Positions 1 through 8,177 of a DNA stretch of 36,356 bases are shown here, piece by piece. The notes beneath the pieces are model-generated. The model made no database searches. It was given only the letters and a program-made list of their open reading frames with translations, and was not told the DNA's origin. A program made the position numbers and the translations under genes. This DNA is from Xanthobacteraceae bacterium. Its GTDB lineage: Bacteria > Pseudomonadota > Alphaproteobacteria > Rhizobiales > Xanthobacteraceae. The stretch lies in NCBI GenBank assembly GCA_028290465.1, contig JAQGJU010000140.1, forward strand, positions 1 to 36,356. The letters run 5' to 3'. Position 1 is the first letter of the stretch, and every line of letters starts with the position of its first letter.

Positions 1-41
1 CGAAGGTGATCAAGGACGCCGGGCTGGAGAGCGCGAAGTAG
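1..41 (+). CDS. C-terminal tail of a probable TctC/Bug-family receptor (partial)
   Basis: Only the last dozen codons are inside the window. They read KVIKDAGLESAK and end at a TAG at 39-41. This tail resembles the usual ending of tripartite tricarboxylate transporter (Bug/TctC) periplasmic receptors, which often finish with a lysine-valine-isoleucine-x-x-alanine-glycine segment. The family call is an inference from this short motif and could be wrong; the body of the gene lies to the left of the window. Confidence 0.4.
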   Translation, partial: KVIKDAGLESAK

Positions 42-60
42 CAACCGCGGTATCTCTCGC

Positions 61-154
61 TTCGTCATGCCCGGCCTTGTGCCGGGCATCCACGTCTTAA
101 CTGCATCGTAGCAAGCAAAGGCGCGGATGGCCGGGACAAGCCCGGCCATGACGA
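61..154. repeat. Palindromic intergenic repeat (TTCGTCATG...CATGACGAA)
   Basis: The outer arms TTCGTCATG (61-69) and CATGACGAA (146-154) are perfect reverse complements. Inner GC-rich segments (CCCGGCC near 70-76, CCGGGACAAGCCCGGCC near 131-147) extend the folding. The whole spacer between the preceding gene and the next convergent gene is filled by this element. Such elements are common in intergenic DNA of Bradyrhizobium and relatives. No ORF is present. It could act as a bidirectional mRNA-end hairpin between the two converging genes, which is an inference. Confidence 0.75.
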
Positions 155-173
155 ACTTACAAGTCGTCGTCTG

Positions 174-1106
174 TTACGCCGGCAGGAACCGATACGCAGT
201 GTCCTTGCGCTCGACAAAGCCGACGCCCGGATACGGGAAGTGATACCCGATCAGCTTGGTCTTTTCTTTTGCGGCGCGATCCAACAGCGCACGGCGCGTC
301 TCGACGGCCAGGCCTGAAACCGTGTCAAAGCCGTGCCGCCATTCCGGATGGCTGAACGAAATCTGCGCATGGCCGAGCGCATCGCCGACCACGATCAGCC
401 CGTCGCCGCCGGTCAACTGGAGCGAGATATGACCGGGGGTGTGACCGGGTGTATCCAGCACCTGCACGCCGGTCGCGATCTCGTCGCCGCCCTTCACCTG
501 CTTTACCCGCGTCTGGATGCGGGCCAGATTTTCGGCGGCGCCATTGATCATGAAATGCATCGGCTCGGGCAATTTTTGTTTCAAGTCGCCGTCGCTCCAA
601 AACTTCCACTCGGCCGCGCCGACATGGAAGTCGGCATTCGGGAAGCGCAACGTATCGCCATCGGCAAGGCCCCATAGATGATCGGGGTGCGCGTGGGTGA
701 ACACCACTTTGGTGATCTTGACCGGATCGATGCCGGCCTCTTTCAGATTTTCCGAAAGCTTGCCGGCGCTCGGCACGAAGTTTTGCCCGGATCCGGCATC
801 GACCAGGATCAGGTCGGAGCCGGTGTCAATCAGCGTGATGTTGGTGGCCGGCTTGAGATCGTCAGGCGATTCTCCGGCGGCTTTCACTTGCGCCGCGAGT
901 TCGTCCTTTGGCGCGTCGGGCAATAGGACATTCGCCGGCACTTTGAGGAACCCGTCGCTGACCACGGCAATCTTGAAAGTGCCGTGCTCGAAGCGATGCG
1001 GTGGCGTCGCCGCGTAGGCGAAGCGGAACGGCAGCGCGGCGGCCGCGAGGCCGGCGGCGCCGGTGAGCAGGAACCGGCGGCGATCGAGGTCATCGAAATG
1101 GCGCAT
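174..1106 (-). CDS. Tat-exported MBL-fold metallo-hydrolase (copy 1)
   Basis: A 310-residue metallo-beta-lactamase-fold hydrolase. The N-terminus carries a twin-arginine signal (DRRRFLLTG at 8-16, then an Ala/Leu-rich stretch ending near YAA at 31-33), so export to the periplasm is predicted. The zinc motif HAHPDH lies at 138-143, and a later PGHTPGH segment supplies a further metal-binding histidine. The start at 1106 is preferred over an in-frame ATG at 1184 because it puts the Tat signal at the N-terminus and has GGGAG about 8 bases upstream. It lies 43 bases downstream of a paralogue on the same strand, so the two are probably co-transcribed. The substrate cannot be read from the sequence; lactonase, arylsulfatase-like and other MBL activities remain open. 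Confidence 0.88.
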   Translation of the reverse strand: MRHFDDLDRRRFLLTGAAGLAAAALPFRFAYAATPPHRFEHGTFKIAVVSDGFLKVPANVLLPDAPKDELAAQVKAAGESPDDLKPATNITLIDTGSDLILVDAGSGQNFVPSAGKLSENLKEAGIDPVKITKVVFTHAHPDHLWGLADGDTLRFPNADFHVGAAEWKFWSDGDLKQKLPEPMHFMINGAAENLARIQTRVKQVKGGDEIATGVQVLDTPGHTPGHISLQLTGGDGLIVVGDALGHAQISFSHPEWRHGFDTVSGLAVETRRALLDRAAKEKTKLIGYHFPYPGVGFVERKDTAYRFLPA

Positions 1107-1149
1107 GGCGATCTCCCGAAATGGCCCGCTGGGCACATTTCGGCCCGGC

Positions 1150-2070
1150 TCAAGACAAAGCCGCGAACCGGTAGGCGGTTCCATTGCGTTCCACGATTCC
1201 GGTGCCCGGAAACGGCAAATGAAAGCCGATCAGCCGGGTCCTGTCGGTCGCCAGCCGTTCGAGCAGCTTGCGGCGCGTCGCGATGGCGACCTCGGGCTCG
1301 TGGTCGCTGGCGGGCCGCCAGTCCGGATGCGCGAATGAAATGACCGGATGGGTCAGCGCGTCACCGCCGACGATCAGGCCGTCGCCGCCGGTGATCTCCA
1401 GCGAGAAATGCCCCTGGGTATGGCCGCGCGTGTCGAACACACGGATGCCCGGCACGATGTCGTCGCCGGCCTTGACCATCGTGACCTTGTCCTTGATGCG
1501 CGCGAACGAGCGCCGCGCGCCGGTGACAAAGCCGGCGCGCTCAGACGGCAGTCCGCGCTCGGCGTTAGCGCCGTGCCAGAAATCCCATTCGGCGGCGCCG
1601 GCCACATAGCGCGCGTTCGGAAAAGCAAGATCGTCGAGTTCGTCGACCAGGCCCCACAGATGATCGGGATGGCCGTGCGTGAACACGATCTGCGTGATCG
1701 CTTCGCGGGCGATGCCGACGGCTTCGAGATTTTCCGTGAGCTTGCCGGCGCTCGGCATGAAATGCGCGCCCGAGCCGGCATCGATCAGGATCAACTCGCG
1801 TCCGGCGCGGATCAGCGTGCAGTTGGTCGGCGATTGATATTGTTCGCCGGTCTGGCCGGCGGATTTCAACGCCGCGGCGCGCGCCTCGGCAGGGGCATCG
1901 CCGGCAAGCGCGGCGGTCGGTAACGCCAGATAGCCGTCGCTGACCACACTGATTTCGAACGCGCCGTGGGTGAAGCGATGCGGCGCGGTCGCGGCACGCG
2001 CTGTGCCGAGGGCAGATAAGGTCGCCAGCGAGGCGCTGGCGGCGAGGAAATGGCGGCGGTCGAGGGACAT
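1150..2070 (-). CDS. Tat-exported MBL-fold metallo-hydrolase (copy 2)
   Basis: A 306-residue paralogue of the adjacent downstream gene. It has the same plan: a twin-arginine signal (DRRHFLAAS at 4-12, cleavage plausible after TARA near 26), the shared APHRFTHG / VVSDGYL opening, an HGHPDH zinc motif at 132-137, and a TRGHTQGH segment late in the protein. The two proteins align along their whole length, which points to tandem duplication followed by divergence. This is the first gene of the pair in transcription order and lies directly downstream of the rpsD terminator. It is predicted to be a periplasmic hydrolase of unknown substrate. Confidence 0.88.
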   Translation of the reverse strand: MSLDRRHFLAASASLATLSALGTARAATAPHRFTHGAFEISVVSDGYLALPTAALAGDAPAEARAAALKSAGQTGEQYQSPTNCTLIRAGRELILIDAGSGAHFMPSAGKLTENLEAVGIAREAITQIVFTHGHPDHLWGLVDELDDLAFPNARYVAGAAEWDFWHGANAERGLPSERAGFVTGARRSFARIKDKVTMVKAGDDIVPGIRVFDTRGHTQGHFSLEITGGDGLIVGGDALTHPVISFAHPDWRPASDHEPEVAIATRRKLLERLATDRTRLIGFHLPFPGTGIVERNGTAYRFAALS

Positions 2071-2103
2071 GCGGTTCTCCGGCGAAATGCCAGTGACAAT
2101 AAC

Positions 2104-2133
2104 AAAAAAGGCCGCCCCGAAGGGCGGCCTTTT
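2104..2133 (-). terminator. Rho-independent terminator of rpsD
   Basis: Perfect 8-bp arms GGCCGCCC (2110-2117) and GGGCGGCC (2122-2129) with a 4-base loop. Read on the minus strand the stem is followed by TTTTTTG, a canonical U-tract, about 20 bases after the rpsD stop codon. It insulates rpsD from the MBL gene pair downstream on the same strand. The AAAA/TTTT flanks on both sides could let it work weakly in the other direction. Confidence 0.9.
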
Positions 2134-2154
2134 CCGTAAAACGATGCCGCGCGA

Positions 2155-2772
2155 TTAGCGCGAATAGTATTCCACGACCAGATGCGGTTCCATCTGGACC
2201 GGGTAGGGCACTTCGTTGATCGCCGGGATGCGGGCGAGCTTCGCGGTCATCTTGCTGTGGTCGACCTCGATGTAGTCGGGCACGTCGCGCTCGCCTAAGC
2301 CAACCGACTCCAGCACCAGCGCCATCTGCTTCGACTTTTCCTTCACCTCGATCACATCGCCGGCCTTGCAGCGATAGCTGGCGATGGTGACGCGACGGCC
2401 GTTGACCTTGACGTGGCCGTGGCTGACGAACTGACGGGCCGCGAACACGGTCGGCACGAACTTGGCGCGGTACACCACCGCATCGAGACGACGCTCGAGC
2501 AGGCCGATCAGATGCGCGCCGGAATCGCCCTTCAAGCGAATGGCTTCGAAGTAGATGCCGCGGAACTGCTTCTCGGTGATGTTGCCGTAATAGCCGCGCA
2601 GCTTCTGCTTGGCCTTGAGCTGGACGCCGTAGTCGGAGACCTTGCTCTTGCGGCGCTGGCCGTGCTGGCCCGGGCCGTATTCACGCTTGTTGACCGGGCT
2701 CTTCGGGCGGCCCCAGATATTCTGGCCCATACGGCGGTCGAGCTTGTACTTTGATTGCAGGCGCTTGGTCAT
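2155..2772 (-). CDS. rpsD: 30S ribosomal protein S4
   Basis: A 205-residue S4 protein, the primary 16S rRNA-binding protein that nucleates 30S assembly and contributes to decoding fidelity. The start [16 protein letters not shown] and the segments [23 protein letters not shown] and [14 protein letters not shown] are characteristic, the last two lying in the S4 RNA-binding domain (about residues 95-155). It ends in VVEYYSR, as expected for alphaproteobacterial S4. AGAGGA lies upstream of the ATG. The gene appears monocistronic, with its own terminator just downstream, not inside an rpoA operon; this is usual in this order of bacteria. Confidence 0.98.
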   Translation of the reverse strand: MTKRLQSKYKLDRRMGQNIWGRPKSPVNKREYGPGQHGQRRKSKVSDYGVQLKAKQKLRGYYGNITEKQFRGIYFEAIRLKGDSGAHLIGLLERRLDAVVYRAKFVPTVFAARQFVSHGHVKVNGRRVTIASYRCKAGDVIEVKEKSKQMALVLESVGLGERDVPDYIEVDHSKMTAKLARIPAINEVPYPVQMEPHLVVEYYSR

Positions 2773-2930
2773 CGCGTCCTCTTGAGACGTTCAAGGTTGA
2801 GGAACCGCGCCCTCCTTTGTCCTTTTGACGGGACTGACAGGTTGTGCCTCATAAGCGCAAGGCACGACCACGGGTCGCAGATAGTGATGCGAGATCAAAT
2901 ACTTAATGTATGGGATCCGCTGTTGCCGAA

Positions 2931-2978
2931 CCGCCCCAAGGGGGCGGATCAGACATCCGGCGGGATTAAGAGCCCGCC
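2931..2978. other. Two small GC hairpins between the binding-protein gene and rpsD
   Basis: The spacer 2773-3031 holds CCGCCCC (2931-2937) with GGGGCGG (2941-2947), and GGCGGG (2959-2964) with CCCGCC (2973-2978). Neither is followed by a clear U-tract on either strand. They could mark the end of the ABC-transporter transcript on the minus strand or lie in the rpsD leader. Nothing else is evident in this spacer except the rpsD ribosome-binding site. Confidence 0.3.
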
Positions 2979-3031
2979 AGTTGCCGGGGTTCTACGGCTA
3001 AAGGCTTGAACTGTCAAACATTCAGGGGCCC

Positions 3032-4111
3032 TTACCGCCCCGTGAACACCAGCGTGAGCTCGCGCCGCGTCTCCAGAATGGCCCGGACTTCGGCCTCATT
3101 CTGAGGCATCACCAATTTCGCGCCGGACGAACGTTGTTCGACCAGCTTTCCCAAGGCTGATTCGGGATCGGTCACGCGCCCGCCCGATTCCATCTTGTCC
3201 ATGATCGCAACGCCTTCCGTCACCAGCCATGCTGAGAACAGGCGCGCGGCATTCGGATGGGGGGCGCCCTCCGGCACCGCGATGTGCAACGGCATGACCG
3301 GGACATAGTCCTCGAACAGGCGGAACTCCTGCGGCTGGCCGACCCGCTTGGCCCTGTCGGCATTGAAGAACGAGCTGACTCCGACCGGAGCCTGCCCGGC
3401 GGTGATCGCCTCCGACACCGCCGGCGTGCCGCGTGTCAGCACCGGTCTGTTGTCGACCAGCTTGCGCGCCAAGGCGAGCGCGCCGTCATTGCCGAGCGTG
3501 ATGCTCAGCGTATCCAGCGGAAGTCCATAGGTGGCGTTGGTGACAAAACGGCCTTTCCATTTCGGATCCGTCAGATCGGCTAATTTGCGCGGAAGCTCCG
3601 CCTCCTTGATCTGATTTTTATTCCAGGCGAGCAGGAACACCTGGTCGAAAAACGCCAGCCCCAGATTGCGAAGTTCAGGGATCAGGCGGTCGGTCGGCTC
3701 CTTGATCTTGGTCAGGTCGCTGGCGAAGACATCGACCCATGGATACGGCTTGAGCAGATTCGCCTCTTTGAGGACCAGCATATCGTCGTAGGTGAACGAG
3801 CCCACCACGTCGGCGTCGACGCGGCCGCTCTTGGCTTCGGTCACCAGCCTGGGCAACGAGCGTGACGGATGCAGCGCCAGCCACTCATATTGGATGGACA
3901 ATCCGTACCGCTTGTTGAAAGCCTCGACGACCGCAGCCTGGGTCTGCGGGATCGCCGGAGATGTGAGCCAGATGACCAGCTTGCCCTCGGCTTTGGCGCC
4001 GTCGATCAGTTTCTGCACGCTGGCGGCGGGCGGCGTTGTCTGTGCGGTCGCGGATGGCGACAACGCAATGGCTGTCGACAGCAACGTCAGGCCCCAAAGG
4101 ACGCTTCGCAT
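3032..4111 (-). CDS. Periplasmic extracellular solute-binding protein of an ABC importer (Fe3+/spermidine-type fold)
   Basis: A 359-residue binding protein with a Sec signal peptide (hydrophobic run to about residue 23, cleavage plausible at SATA-Q). The mature part resembles the AfuA/FbpA and PotD-like family: EGKLVIWLTSP near the N-terminus, DPKWKGRF mid-protein and a C-terminal SAWLVTEG segment. No tandem tyrosine pair of the FbpA type is visible where iron would be bound (FFNADRAKR), so iron is not the obvious ligand and the substrate is unknown. GGGAGG precedes the ATG closely. It is the last gene of a cupin-ATPase-permease-receptor set on the minus strand; a 153-base spacer separates it from the permease gene, so it may also have its own promoter. 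Confidence 0.85.
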   Translation of the reverse strand: MRSVLWGLTLLSTAIALSPSATAQTTPPAASVQKLIDGAKAEGKLVIWLTSPAIPQTQAAVVEAFNKRYGLSIQYEWLALHPSRSLPRLVTEAKSGRVDADVVGSFTYDDMLVLKEANLLKPYPWVDVFASDLTKIKEPTDRLIPELRNLGLAFFDQVFLLAWNKNQIKEAELPRKLADLTDPKWKGRFVTNATYGLPLDTLSITLGNDGALALARKLVDNRPVLTRGTPAVSEAITAGQAPVGVSSFFNADRAKRVGQPQEFRLFEDYVPVMPLHIAVPEGAPHPNAARLFSAWLVTEGVAIMDKMESGGRVTDPESALGKLVEQRSSGAKLVMPQNEAEVRAILETRRELTLVFTGR

Positions 4112-4196
4112 GTTTTCCTCCCTTACTTTGTTGTTGTTCTACACTTCCGCTTGTGGAGCGAATTGAACTTCGCCCTCTTGTCGCGGCAGTTCACGG

Positions 4197-4223
4197 ACCA
4201 CAAACCACAAACCACAAACCACA
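4197..4223. repeat. Short tandem repeat, 7-bp unit ACCACAA
   Basis: About four head-to-tail copies of ACCACAA lie in the spacer between the ABC permease gene and the binding-protein gene. On the transcribed strand this reads as GGTTTGT repeats. No hairpin or ORF is associated with it. It is the kind of simple repeat that can vary by slippage, but a role is not evident. Confidence 0.7.
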
Positions 4224-4264
4224 GACCCAACGCCACACGAGCAACGCGGAGTTTCTGCTGAATT

Positions 4265-6019
4265 TCAGTTGCCGGCGCTCCTGTTCGAATATCGCGCCGA
4301 CCAGATCTGCAGCGGCACGACGAGCAGCATCAGGCCCACCACCATCATGACGGCGAGCGCCGATGCGCCAGGTATGTCGGGATATTCCCAGATCGTCCAA
4401 AGCGCCGACGCGAGCACGACATTGCCGCTGGTCATCAACAGGATCGGCACCGTCAGATCGCGCGCGCTGTGCGTTGCGATCCACAGCCAGCCATTCAGGA
4501 GCTGCGGAAAGATCAGCGGCAGCACGACACGGCGCATCGACACCAGCCAGGATGCACCGCTGACCGTGGCGGCATTTTCCAGCTCCTGGTGAAGTTGCAG
4601 CATCGCGCTGCTCACCATCCGGGTGCCGAACGCCATAAAGATGGTGACGTGCGCAATGATGATGACCAGCAGGGTGCCGTATAACGGGCTGTATAAATAA
4701 AGCAGCAGAATCGCGAACGCGAACACGATCTGCGGAATGGCAATCGGTGCAAAGGTGAGGGCGGTGACCGCCTTGCCGAGGGTGCCGCGGCTGCGCACCG
4801 CCATCCAGCTCACGACGACGGACAGCGCCATCGCGATCGTGGCGACGGACAAGACCAGGATGATGGTGTTGCCCAGGGCGCGGATGATCATCGGTTGCGC
4901 AATCGTGTTGCGGTAGCTTTGCAAGGTGAGATGGGACAGGGCGCCGATGCTTGGCGTCTGATAATACGGCAGCAGGCTGCTCCACAGCAGAATGGCGAGC
5001 GGCAACAGCATGACGACGAAGTAGGCCACGACCAGGACGGTCGCCGGGATCTGCGCCGCGCCCAGCTTCTGCCGGACCGGCCGGAAGCCCTTGCCGGTGA
5101 CCACGCGAAAGCGTTCGCCGATGCGGGTAAATCGGAGATAGAGGCCGATCAGGATGATCGCGATCACCAGCAGGACGACGCCATAGGCGGACGCCAAGCC
5201 ATATTCCGGTTTGCCCTCGACGGCCGTCGCCAGCGCATAGATCCGCGTGCTCATCACCGGCACCCGCGCCGTAAGCCCGATCGCGAACGGGATATCGAAA
5301 GTCTGGATAACGGTCATCGATTGAAAGATCGCCACCGCCAGCAGCCCGGGCGCCAGCAGCGGCAGCGTGATGCGCCGGAAGGTCGCCAGCCGCGCGCCGC
5401 CATGGACATGGGCCGCGCTTTCCAGCCGGTGGTCCATGTTGGAGAAGACGCCGCTGATCATGATGAATGTCGTCGGCGTCATCGAGAGGCCGGTAATGAG
5501 AATCATCGCAGGCAGCGAATAGACGCTCAACGGGCTGGCTTGCAGATCGAAAACCGTTCGGAGCAGCACGTTGATGGCGCCGTTGCCGGGATTCAGCAAC
5601 TGGATCCAACCCAGCGCCGAGACGAAAGGCGGCACGGCCATCCAGGCGAAAATCATCAGCCGGACCGCCACTTGCAGGCGGAAATCGGTGCGCTCCGTCA
5701 GCCAGGCGAGCGACGACCCGATCAGCAGGGCAATGAACACGCTGCCGAGCGTGTAGATCGCGGTATTGCCGAGAAGATACAGCGTGTCGGGCGGGCTGAA
5801 TGCGCGGACGTAGTTGCTGATGTCGAGGCCTGACGGGAGAATCGAAGCGGCTCCGGTCGGATTCAAGCTCGTGCTGATCAAAATCAGAAGCGGGCCGCTG
5901 ACCAGGAAAAGTACGGCGACGAAAACGACGCTGCCGATGATCCGCTCTTCACCCGGAAACAGACGCGCGAGCCTCGTCGGAACCATGGCGGCGGCTGCAG
6001 CGAAAAGGGCGTGCCGCAT
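4265..6019 (-). CDS. ABC importer permease, fused double-domain (FbpB-type)
   Basis: A 584-residue inner-membrane permease containing two binding-protein-dependent transport domains in tandem, about 12 membrane spans in all. The N-terminal half (residues about 30-300) and C-terminal half (about 330-580) each contain an EAA-type loop for the ATPase: SAAHVHGGARLATFRRITLP and NAATVSGASWLVSMRRVVLP. Such duplicated permeases are typical of ferric iron and 2-aminoethylphosphonate-type importers that use one polypeptide rather than two subunits. It starts 5 bases after the ATPase stop codon, and its AGGA ribosome-binding site is embedded in the last codons of the ATPase gene, which supports translational coupling. 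Confidence 0.9.
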   Translation of the reverse strand: MRHALFAAAAAMVPTRLARLFPGEERIIGSVVFVAVLFLVSGPLLILISTSLNPTGAASILPSGLDISNYVRAFSPPDTLYLLGNTAIYTLGSVFIALLIGSSLAWLTERTDFRLQVAVRLMIFAWMAVPPFVSALGWIQLLNPGNGAINVLLRTVFDLQASPLSVYSLPAMILITGLSMTPTTFIMISGVFSNMDHRLESAAHVHGGARLATFRRITLPLLAPGLLAVAIFQSMTVIQTFDIPFAIGLTARVPVMSTRIYALATAVEGKPEYGLASAYGVVLLVIAIILIGLYLRFTRIGERFRVVTGKGFRPVRQKLGAAQIPATVLVVAYFVVMLLPLAILLWSSLLPYYQTPSIGALSHLTLQSYRNTIAQPMIIRALGNTIILVLSVATIAMALSVVVSWMAVRSRGTLGKAVTALTFAPIAIPQIVFAFAILLLYLYSPLYGTLLVIIIAHVTIFMAFGTRMVSSAMLQLHQELENAATVSGASWLVSMRRVVLPLIFPQLLNGWLWIATHSARDLTVPILLMTSGNVVLASALWTIWEYPDIPGASALAVMMVVGLMLLVVPLQIWSARYSNRSAGN

Positions 6020-6024
6020 CGGCT

Positions 6025-7134
6025 CTATTCCTTACGCGGGAGCACGACGCAGCGCTGGGCGATGACTTCGACGACGGCGGCGTGGGGCATTTGGACTTGC
6101 ACATGCGGATCGAGCCGGACGCGCAACGCGGTCGATCCGGAAAGCGCGATGCCTTCGATGAAGTCGCCCATGAAACTGACGTCGGATATGTCCACGTGGA
6201 AGAAATTCGGCCGGCCGTCGACGGGCGCATCGCCGTTGCAGACCCGCAGGCTGTCGGGACGCACGACCAGATTGACGTCGTCGCCGGCATTGATGCCGGT
6301 CGGCAACGCGCAGGCGACGCGTCCGAACGGCGTGTCGATCTCGGCCTGCCGCTGCATGTCCGGTGCCGACACCACCGTACCCGGAACGATGTTGCCGCCG
6401 CACACGAAGCGCGCCGCGAAGGTCGAGTTCGGCCGATAATAGATGTCGTGCGGCGCGCCCTGCTGTACCACCCGTCCGGCATCGATCAGTGCGATGCGGT
6501 CGGACATGGTGAGCGCTTCGGCCTGATCGTGGGTCACGAATATCGTGGTGATGCCGAGTTGGCGGACCAGCCGCCCAAGCTCGACGCGCATCTCTTCACG
6601 CAGCTTCGCATCGAGATTGGACAACGGCTCGTCCAGCAGCAGCAGGCGCGGCTCGTGCACCAGCGCCCGTGCCAACGCGACTCTCTGCTGCTGGCCTCCG
6701 CTCAGGAACGGCGCCAATTTGTCGGCCACCGCCTCGAGCCGGACCAGGCTCAGCGCCGTCATCACGCGCGCTTTGATGTCCCGCGCCGCCAGACGGGGCC
6801 GCTGCTGCTGCAACGGAAACGCCACATTGTCGAACACCGACATATGCGGCCAGATCGCATAGCTCTGGAACACCATGCCGAGCCGTCGGCGATGCGGCGG
6901 CTCATTGCACCCGCTTGCGCCGGAAAAAACCGCCACCCCATCGATCTCGATGTCGCCGGAATCCGGAGTCTCCAGACCGGCGATGCAATGCAGGATGGTG
7001 GTCTTGCCGCATCCGCTCGGGCCGAGCAGCGTGAAAAAGCTGCCGCGCGGAATCTCCAGCGAGACGTCGCGCACGCTCGGAACGACCGGCCGGGCGCCAT
7101 GATAGGTCTTGGTCAGGTGACGTAGCACCAGCAC
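6025..7134 (-). CDS. ABC importer ATP-binding protein (PotA/FbpC-type)
   Basis: A 369-residue ATPase. Walker A GPSGCGKTT is at 38-46, the Q-loop at Q90, the LSGGQ signature at 144-148, Walker B LLLLDEP at 164-170 and the H-loop histidine at 202 (FVTHDQAEAL). The C-terminal region (about 240-369) matches the TOBE regulatory domain seen in spermidine, iron and sulfate importers. The start is a GTG at 7132-7134 with only a weak upstream GCGAG; no better in-frame start is visible. It powers the fused permease encoded immediately downstream. Confidence 0.92.
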   Translation of the reverse strand: MLVLRHLTKTYHGARPVVPSVRDVSLEIPRGSFFTLLGPSGCGKTTILHCIAGLETPDSGDIEIDGVAVFSGASGCNEPPHRRRLGMVFQSYAIWPHMSVFDNVAFPLQQQRPRLAARDIKARVMTALSLVRLEAVADKLAPFLSGGQQQRVALARALVHEPRLLLLDEPLSNLDAKLREEMRVELGRLVRQLGITTIFVTHDQAEALTMSDRIALIDAGRVVQQGAPHDIYYRPNSTFAARFVCGGNIVPGTVVSAPDMQRQAEIDTPFGRVACALPTGINAGDDVNLVVRPDSLRVCNGDAPVDGRPNFFHVDISDVSFMGDFIEGIALSGSTALRVRLDPHVQVQMPHAAVVEVIAQRCVVLPRKE

Positions 7135-7197
7135 GATGGACTCGCGGAGTTGTCGATATGGCCGGTATGCCGAGCGGAACCCAGCGCGAACCGTCGC

Positions 7198-8079
7198 TTA
7201 AGCGGCGGCTTCCGCGCTCCGATGATCGGATACCGGCGGGAGGCCGAACAGCAGCAGTTCGACATCGGTGCCGGCGCTGATTTCGGCGGCTTGGCCGGCT
7301 TCGATCTGGATCGCCGTATGCTGCACGATCGCGTTCTTGCCGCATGTTCCGTTGCCGGCACGCACGAAAAGGAGCCGCCGGGCGCCCGGGTCGAGCGACT
7401 TCCAACTGGCGCCCGCGTTCACGCGCACCGATTCCGCCCAGATGCCACGCTCGGTGAACGTTCCAAGATGCTTGCGGGCAACTCCCGGCGCGTCTGACAC
7501 GGGGACCCACGGAAAGGAGTTCGGATCCATGATGATCGGGCCGAGATAGCGCGGCTTTGGATATTCGAGCTTCCGGCCAAAGGCGTGTTCCCAGACCGCT
7601 TCCAGGCCACCCTGGGTCTTGCCATCCTTGCGACGGTACAGAATGTCGACGAACTCTCCGTCCTTGCGCAGTTCATCGCGGCAGGCGCGCAGCCGGTCGG
7701 GGCTTATGTAACCGTAGCCGGAGGCGCCGCCAAATTGCAGCGTCAAGTGCATCGGTTCGCCGGGTGGAGTGCGGCCGAGTTGGTCGTCCTGCGGACCGTA
7801 GGCAGCGCCCTCCGGGAAATAGCCGAGCTGGTCTTGGCGCAGTTTGATGCCCTTGCCGACATTCATGTCGCCGTGGAGCGAAATTCGGAACTGATCGAAA
7901 TTGTGGCGGTGCCGTTCGGTCGCGAAATCCGCGTCCTGGCGGGCCAGCACCAGCATGAAATTGTCCGGCGAGGCGTCGTCTCCGGACAGCAGGTATTTGA
8001 ACCTGAACGCACCCGTCGGGTGGTCTCGCCGCCATTCGACATCGTTCTCGGAAACAACCTTGATCGCCTCGTCCTTCAT
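7198..8079 (-). CDS. Double-cupin protein, first gene of the ABC operon
   Basis: A 293-residue protein with no signal peptide, probably cytosolic. An N-terminal cupin-like core contains ERHRHNFDQFRISLHGD (about residues 55-71), where closely spaced histidines could bind a metal. A second cupin-like segment near the C-terminus (about 220-285, GASWKSLDPGARRLLFVRAG then EAGQAAEISAG) lacks obvious histidine ligands and may be structural. AGGAGG lies just upstream of the ATG. The gene opens the minus-strand ABC importer operon and faces a divergent LysR gene, so it may be an enzyme or sensor acting on the imported compound. The specific reaction is unknown. Confidence 0.75.
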   Translation of the reverse strand: MKDEAIKVVSENDVEWRRDHPTGAFRFKYLLSGDDASPDNFMLVLARQDADFATERHRHNFDQFRISLHGDMNVGKGIKLRQDQLGYFPEGAAYGPQDDQLGRTPPGEPMHLTLQFGGASGYGYISPDRLRACRDELRKDGEFVDILYRRKDGKTQGGLEAVWEHAFGRKLEYPKPRYLGPIIMDPNSFPWVPVSDAPGVARKHLGTFTERGIWAESVRVNAGASWKSLDPGARRLLFVRAGNGTCGKNAIVQHTAIQIEAGQAAEISAGTDVELLLFGLPPVSDHRSAEAAA

Positions 8080-8127
8080 CGCGTCCTCCTGCGTCTGATT
8101 TTTTTGAACTTTAACATGACAGCCGTG

Positions 8128-8141
8128 ATAATCAGATTATA
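8128..8141. promoter_or_regulatory. Candidate LysR operator between the cupin operon and its divergent regulator
   Basis: The 98-base divergent spacer holds the perfect interrupted dyad ATAATC-A-GATTAT (8128-8140). With the next base it fits the T-N11-A LysR box (T8129, A8141). It lies 37 bases before the LysR start codon and about 50 bases before the cupin start codon, in AT-rich DNA unlike its surroundings. This is the position expected for a site controlling both directions. Binding is inferred, not shown. Confidence 0.55.
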
Positions 8142-8177
8142 AGAAATGAGCCCTTAGCGATTAAATTTGGTTATCAC

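Noticed and set aside
4197-4223. Tandem ACCACAA repeats as a CRISPR or iteron array
   Set aside because: The unit is only 7 bases with no spacers and only about four copies; no replication or Cas gene is nearby.
4191-5609. A 472-codon minus-strand frame overlapping the ABC permease gene
   Set aside because: Same strand but another frame; the translation has no hydrophobic helices and no motif, whereas the permease frame is fully family-like.
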